Positions 59,924 through 64,000 of a stretch of DNA of 64,000 nt are shown here, piece after piece. The position numbers were made by a program, and so were the translations under genes. This DNA comes from Deinococcus arboris (GTDB lineage: Bacteria; Deinococcota; Deinococci; Deinococcales; Deinococcaceae), in NCBI RefSeq assembly GCF_009755355.1, contig NZ_WQLB01000010.1:1-64000 (forward strand), in the 5' to 3' direction. Under the pieces are notes generated by a model. The model saw only the letters and a program-made list of their open reading frames with translations, ran no database searches and had not been told where the DNA came from. Numbering within the stretch: the first letter of the stretch is position 1; the number at the start of each line of letters is the position of its first letter.

Positions 59924-60589
59924 TTGACCTCGCCTCTGGCGCCGCTGCTGGCGCATGATCCCCGACTGAACGCCGTGTGGACCTGGGTTCAGGGCAACAT
60001 GCGCGCCGACGCCGCCCATGATGAAGGGCACCTGGCGCGGGTCGCCCGCTGGACGGTGCGCTGCGCCCCAGACGAACCCGCTGCGCTGGCAGTGGCGGCG
60101 GCCCTGACGCACGACGTCGTCAATCTGCCCAAAAACCACCCCGAGCGTGCCCAGGCCAGCGAGCGCAGTGCCCAGGCGGTGCGGGCGCATCTGCCAGGGC
60201 TGGGCTTTACCGCCCACGAAACCGAGGAGGTCGCGCTGGCCGTGCGCGACCACAGCTTCTCGCGCGGGGCCATTCCGCAGACCACCCTGGGCGCGGCCTT
60301 GCAAGACGCCGACCGGCTGGACGCCCTGGGAGCACTGGGGGTGCTGCGCGTGGCGGGTGTGGGCGGGCAACTGGGGCGCGCGCTGCTGCACCCAGAAGAC
60401 CCCTGGGCGGTGGCCCGCACCCCCGACGACCTGACCTATACTGTGGACCACTTTTTTACCAAGTTGCTGCGCCTGGACGGCACCTTCCGGACCCTCCCCG
60501 GCCAAACCGAGGCCCGGCGCCGCACCCTGACCATGCGCGCCTTCCTGGCTGAGCTGGCCAGTGAGTTGGAGGTGGCCCCGCCAGGATGA
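59924..60589 (+). CDS. HD-domain phosphohydrolase
   Basis: The 221-aa protein has the HD metal site: HDEGHLARVARWTVR, then ALTHDVVNLP and RDHSFSRGAI, LQDADRLDALGAL. It resembles YedJ-type HD hydrolases acting on nucleotide-like substrates. The start is a TTG with GGAG 5 nt upstream. A five-codon ATG mini-ORF (59910-59927) stops across the TTG, but the reading of that is only suggestive. Confidence 0.9.
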   Translation: MTSPLAPLLAHDPRLNAVWTWVQGNMRADAAHDEGHLARVARWTVRCAPDEPAALAVAAALTHDVVNLPKNHPERAQASERSAQAVRAHLPGLGFTAHETEEVALAVRDHSFSRGAIPQTTLGAALQDADRLDALGALGVLRVAGVGGQLGRALLHPEDPWAVARTPDDLTYTVDHFFTKLLRLDGTFRTLPGQTEARRRTLTMRAFLAELASELEVAPPG

Positions 60590-60620
60590 CCTGCTCATCG
60601 CTGGGCTTTACGCTGGACCT

Positions 60621-61196
60621 ATGCTCCGGCGCACCTGGCAGTCCGCAACCGCCCTTCTTGTGCTGGCAGGTGGCAACGTACAGGCTCAGTCCACGCCTGT
60701 CCTGACTCCGCTGACCCTGAAGGGCTTTCAAGACTGGGTGAACCGGGTCTGCGCCAGTGGGTGTACTGAGGTCAAACCAGCAACCTTGCTCGCTGTCCAC
60801 GGCGAGCAGCTGCTTCCAGGCGGCAAGGTTTTTCTCGTGCGCCGTGGCCAGGAAAGGTTTTATCTGGCATACGACCTGGGCACCTACAACGGTCAGCTGG
60901 ACCTGAGTCAAATCGCCTTCTTTCCCGTTCGTCTACAAGACCGGTGGACGCCGCAGCGACTGGAGACTGTTGCTGCGTGGTTCAAGGCCCTGGCTGGCGG
61001 TCAGGCGGATGCCAAGAAGTTATGGACTTGCGTTGAAAGTTTAAAGAGGAATCAAGTGTCGAGCGAGCTTTTTGATAATGGCTATGGCAAGACAGCACTC
61101 GGCATTCTGAAGGTTGGGCCGCAGGGCACGACCCAGGGAAAGTGCTTTTGGCTCAAGGGCGACAAAGCCGTGGGGTTTGGCTTCAGAACGTACTGA
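60621..61196 (+). CDS. Exported protein of unknown function
   Basis: The 191-aa product has a signal peptide (ATALLVLAGGNVQA), and four Cys in the mature part (CASGC, C in LWTCVESL and KCFWLKG) that could form disulfides. No family recognised. TACGCT stands 6 nt before the ATG at 60621. From about 60950 on, base composition shifts to lower GC, so the 3' part differs from the neighbours. Confidence 0.72.
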   Translation: MLRRTWQSATALLVLAGGNVQAQSTPVLTPLTLKGFQDWVNRVCASGCTEVKPATLLAVHGEQLLPGGKVFLVRRGQERFYLAYDLGTYNGQLDLSQIAFFPVRLQDRWTPQRLETVAAWFKALAGGQADAKKLWTCVESLKRNQVSSELFDNGYGKTALGILKVGPQGTTQGKCFWLKGDKAVGFGFRTY

Positions 61197-61208
61197 AACT
61201 AAAGTCCG

Positions 61209-61886
61209 TTACCTGTCTGCCATGAGGTTCTTCTTCAGTTTGGCTTCCAGGAACTGGGGCCTCAATTGAGCAGGAGCCAGCATGCTTAAGCCCAGCTGAG
61301 TGAAGCCAGGCGAACATGATTTGAATTTTGCACGAAGCGACAGCCGCACGCCCGCCACACTCTTTGCCTGCTGATAGTCAAAGAACGCAAACTCTCGAAA
61401 GTCAAAGGGTTGAAGAGAGAGGCACCTTGTGACTTCCAGTGCCTCGTTGATAGTTTCCAGATCCGAAATTGCTCCTGTAATACCGTAATCTCGCAGGGCT
61501 TTTTGAACGAATGGGTCCCCCGAAAGGGCTCTGAGTACCTCCGCTCTACTGAAGAGTTCCAGAAGACCAACAGGTTTCCCTGTGGCCAGATTCAAAGTCC
61601 CATACGTTCTAAGAATCGCTGGACTGGCCCCGCAGTAGTACTCCTCCTGCGTGAAGTAGGAGGCGAAATGGCCGACCAGAGACTTGACTTCGCCCTGCCA
61701 GCGGTCAGCTGAGGTCGGGCAATCAGGGTCTTTCCTGCTCTGGTAGATGGGTGTTGTTTTTGACGAACTGAAGGCGGTGGCTCGCTGGCCGTCATAGAAG
61801 ACTTTCCAAGCGGAGTTCGAGAGCTGTCCGGCGCTACTGGTACCAGACACGCAGAGGGCGGCAAGCCAGAGGGAGCGCCTACGCAT
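61209..61886 (-). CDS. Exported protein of unknown function beside cell-wall enzyme
   Basis: The 225-aa product has a signal peptide (LWLAALCVSGTSSA) and no recognised domain; cysteines in DPDCPTS, YYCGAS, TRCLSL and SCSPG may pair. The gene has lower GC than the core genome. Its ATG lies 8 nt inside the end of the upstream gene's coding sequence (stop at 61879), so it is translationally coupled to the cell-wall enzyme and may be an inhibitor, chaperone or immunity partner (inference). Confidence 0.7.
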   Translation of the reverse strand: MRRRSLWLAALCVSGTSSAGQLSNSAWKVFYDGQRATAFSSSKTTPIYQSRKDPDCPTSADRWQGEVKSLVGHFASYFTQEEYYCGASPAILRTYGTLNLATGKPVGLLELFSRAEVLRALSGDPFVQKALRDYGITGAISDLETINEALEVTRCLSLQPFDFREFAFFDYQQAKSVAGVRLSLRAKFKSCSPGFTQLGLSMLAPAQLRPQFLEAKLKKNLMADR

Positions 61887-64000
61887 TCCCGGCTGCCTTG
61901 TAAGCCGTACTCAGATTTTTCCAGTTCTGATTCTTTAACAGAGTCTGCAAGAAGGCCTGGGCTTCTGCGGCAACCTTGGCTCCGTTCTGTAGTCCGTCGC
62001 CGTTGATCATGTTTCTGGCTCCAGTGAAATCATTCCCCTGAACATTGAAATACATATCGAGGCTTTGCAGAATGCGCTGTCCCGCAGCATTCTTCTTACT
62101 TCTAAAAGACCCCGCCTTCATACCTTGCACCAAGATCACGCTCGCAAGCTCTGGGACCTGGCTGACATGTTCATGCTGGGTCAGCAGGTCAATAGGCACC
62201 CCGCCCTTGCCATATTTTTTCCCTGCAAAAGAGTATGAAAAGCCGATCTTGTTGAGCAGGGCACTCATGGTCCCGTAGTTGCTTCTCCCGGTGAGCTGGA
62301 CGAAGCCTTGGCCCCTGTAGTTGTAGCCGTCATCGGTTCCCGCCCTGTTGCCCAGCCCAGTATTGCGCCCATACGCCTCGTTGAAATAGGCAACGAGGCT
62401 GGCACCAGGAACCCTTCGACCTGTGACGTGATTCACGCGGTAGGACCCCTGTGCATCCTGCTTCAGAGGGTTGGCATCTTCCTGAAGAGTAGCGCTTCTT
62501 GTGAACTTAGGAATGCCGAATCCAGTTTCGTGATAGGCCGTCGCCAGGACGTAAGCGACTTGGTTAGGATTGTCGATTTTTGCGCGCAAACAGTCGTTGA
62601 AGATCAGTTCGAGATGCTTTCGCAGGAGGGCCGGCACCTCAGCCTGTCTCTGAACTGACAGCTGGTTGGGCGACAGCATAGGCATCTGCACAAACTGGTC
62701 AATCAGACCGGCTAACTGTCCCTGAAAGCCGCCGCCGCCGAGAGCAGCTTTGGTTTCTTTAGCCATGAGTTCCGGCGTTGTCCCAGGCACTCGCACACCA
62801 GCACGGGCGAAGAAAAGCATCGGGTCTTCATAATGCTGTTTGACAAATTTGTTGATTTCTTCCTGGGTTTTTCCTACTGGTGTACCATTCCACATCGCCG
62901 CATTGACATACTCCTTGATAACATCAAAGTGAAGATGTGGCAAACCAGTGTTGGTATTTCCAAGAACTGCCATCTCGGCCCCGGCCTTGACAATCTGACC
63001 AACCTTCAATGTCCCCAGATCTTTCAGATGGCCGTAGCGTGTGTGGCGTTTAAATTGCGGATGGTACAGAACGATGGTGTTGCCCATCCCAGTCCAGCCC
63101 TTGTACCAAACGATGCCATCTGCGGCAGCTTTGGCCATGGAGCCTCCAGGAACATTTTCCATGGTGGTATTTAAGTCCCAACCGCTATGCACCTGATGAA
63201 GACCAGAAGCGTACTTCAGAGGACCATTTTTGTCCTGGTAATCCGGCCCTTGGCCAAAGAACTCGGTGCCTGTCCAGGGACGTGCCGTCTGCACTTCAGC
63301 CGGCTTCAGGCCTTTGACATCCGCCAGCATTTGCCGTGTGACGGCTCCAGCGAGACCAGTTGGCTGGGGAGCAAATCTGGTTTGGCCTGTGGTGGCCGTG
63401 GTGGTGGCGAATGACCCCTGCGCGCTGAAATCCTTGGGGTCCAATTTCAAAGTGGTGCCATCGGGCAGCTTGAGAGAGGCCGGCACGGCGTGGATGCCTT
63501 GGTCTAGGCCCGGGCCACCCCCGGCACTGTCTGCCTCCGCCTCCGGTACAGTCTCTGATTCCTGATGCTCTGCCTTCAGTCGGTAGGCCACAGGTTTGCC
63601 CTGGGCATTTTGCCCCAGCCAAGTACCCAGCACCCGCGTCGGCACGCCCTTCTCGTTCTGCTCAATACGGCCATGAAACTTGCGAGCCTTGTCCTTCAGG
63701 ACACCCGTTTGATAGCGGGCGGTCCAGTACACGTTCCCCTTGCTGTCCAGAAATCCATCAATGCGGCCCGTCCCGTTCGTGGCCGTGAACTGCCCAACAA
63801 TTACCCCTTTGCCAATCACTTGGAGAGCTGTGATGCTCAGTTCAGAACTTCCAGTAGGACTGGCAAGTTGCCCTTCGAAAGCGTGGGGCTGCTCCCAGCG
63901 CCGCGAGGCTGTAGGCGCTGCCAGTCGCTGAAGAGCCTGACCGGGTGACATGTGACCAAAGCTCAGCGGCGGCGTGGCACGCCGAACCGCCTGCCTGGGC
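61879..64000 (-). CDS. Modular cell-wall enzyme (M23-like plus GH19-like), 5' end beyond window
   Basis: The open frame continues past the right edge, so the N terminus is missing (an ATG at 63951 is only an internal candidate). Visible order: a ~100-residue beta-rich domain (ITALQVIGKGVIVGQFTATN), a Pro/Gly linker, an M23/LysM-like peptidase region (GWDLNTTMENVPGGSMAKAA, HTRYGHLKDLG, LPHLHFDV), then a GH19-like lysozyme/chitinase domain (LATAYHETGFG, YRGQGFVQLTGRSNY). Two peptidoglycan-cutting activities in one protein suggest lysis of other cells or wall remodelling. GC is lower than the flanks. Confidence 0.82.
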   Translation of the reverse strand, partial: PRQAVRRATPPLSFGHMSPGQALQRLAAPTASRRWEQPHAFEGQLASPTGSSELSITALQVIGKGVIVGQFTATNGTGRIDGFLDSKGNVYWTARYQTGVLKDKARKFHGRIEQNEKGVPTRVLGTWLGQNAQGKPVAYRLKAEHQESETVPEAEADSAGGGPGLDQGIHAVPASLKLPDGTTLKLDPKDFSAQGSFATTTATTGQTRFAPQPTGLAGAVTRQMLADVKGLKPAEVQTARPWTGTEFFGQGPDYQDKNGPLKYASGLHQVHSGWDLNTTMENVPGGSMAKAAADGIVWYKGWTGMGNTIVLYHPQFKRHTRYGHLKDLGTLKVGQIVKAGAEMAVLGNTNTGLPHLHFDVIKEYVNAAMWNGTPVGKTQEEINKFVKQHYEDPMLFFARAGVRVPGTTPELMAKETKAALGGGGFQGQLAGLIDQFVQMPMLSPNQLSVQRQAEVPALLRKHLELIFNDCLRAKIDNPNQVAYVLATAYHETGFGIPKFTRSATLQEDANPLKQDAQGSYRVNHVTGRRVPGASLVAYFNEAYGRNTGLGNRAGTDDGYNYRGQGFVQLTGRSNYGTMSALLNKIGFSYSFAGKKYGKGGVPIDLLTQHEHVSQVPELASVILVQGMKAGSFRSKKNAAGQRILQSLDMYFNVQGNDFTGARNMINGDGLQNGAKVAAEAQAFLQTLLKNQNWKNLSTAYKAAGNA

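Noticed and set aside
59910..59927. Five-codon leaderless mini-ORF upstream of the HD gene
   Set aside because: Too short to judge; the TTG start has its own GGAG ribosome site.

Overview
The window is bacterial chromosomal DNA from the genus Deinococcus or a very close relative. Most genes have very high GC and G/C-rich third codon positions. Protein families and gene style also fit: a PCC13-62-like ferritin-fold protein, secreted S8/S1 proteases, a PIG-L deacetylase that could belong to bacillithiol synthesis, and M29 and S9 peptidases. The strongest clue is that about two dozen genes lack a Shine-Dalgarno sequence and instead carry a TAnnnT -10 box 5-9 nt before the start codon. That is the leaderless-mRNA architecture known from Deinococcus. 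A minority (accD, mdh, the VOC gene, two of the proteases, several small genes) have clear AGGAGG-type ribosome sites. The window is gene-dense and mostly housekeeping. I see no rRNA, tRNA, CRISPR array, transposase or prophage.

Layout. 1-5.7 kb: a nearly complete prolyl oligopeptidase, accD-accA (overlapping by 4 nt), a LapA-like membrane protein divergent from cutA, and a lipoprotein. 6-8.6 kb: an HtrA-type protease upstream of a PadR-membrane protein operon, with a perfect palindrome laid over the PadR promoter. 8.6-12.5 kb: EVE protein, an unlisted 31-aa membrane peptide, PIG-L deacetylase, and a GGDEF-EAL protein. 12.5-18.7 kb: a small repeat element, M20 and S9C peptidases, a GT4 glycosyltransferase, hisA. 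18.8-21.6 kb: a molybdate-type operon (HTH-binding-protein regulator, modA, modB) without modC. 21.6-32.6 kb: YihY protein, thioesterase, malic enzyme, dnaX (with a possible coupled upstream ORF), a GHL10 glycosidase, flavin reductase, phosphoesterase, cyclophilin and a VOC protein.

32.7-37.4 kb: SRPBCC protein and a tight operon EamA transporter / ABC ATPase-permease fusion / Nudix / SDR. 37.4-38.3 kb is a lower-GC non-coding stretch with a 20-bp palindrome. 38.3-42.0 kb is a secreted protease island: one S8 and two S1 lipoprotein proteases, two of them ending in a practically identical 318-bp PPC-domain cassette. 42.1-50.6 kb: alkA, two unrelated ORFs of the Nudix/YigZ type, a 948-aa SARP/ATPase regulator, two related unknown proteins translationally coupled to a degenerate GGDEF protein, ispF-trmL, and an ArsR operon with duplicated TTCGA-N6-TCGAA palindromes. 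50.9-58.7 kb: M29 aminopeptidase, ferritin-fold protein, a MerR operon one of whose genes has absorbed a small mobile repeat in frame, mdh, an orphan Imm10-like protein coupled to an enoyl-CoA hydratase-like gene, and a FecB-like binding protein. 58.8-64 kb: a REC-linker-Roadblock protein, an HD hydrolase, and a lower-GC block with a modular M23-GH19-like cell-wall enzyme that runs off the right edge.

The observations most worth following are the PPC cassette conversion, the repeat family with an in-frame coding insertion, the palindromic operators (PadR, ArsR, modA regulator), the unlisted small ORFs, the paired WPLY proteins with the degenerate GGDEF gene, and the low-GC M23/GH19 block.
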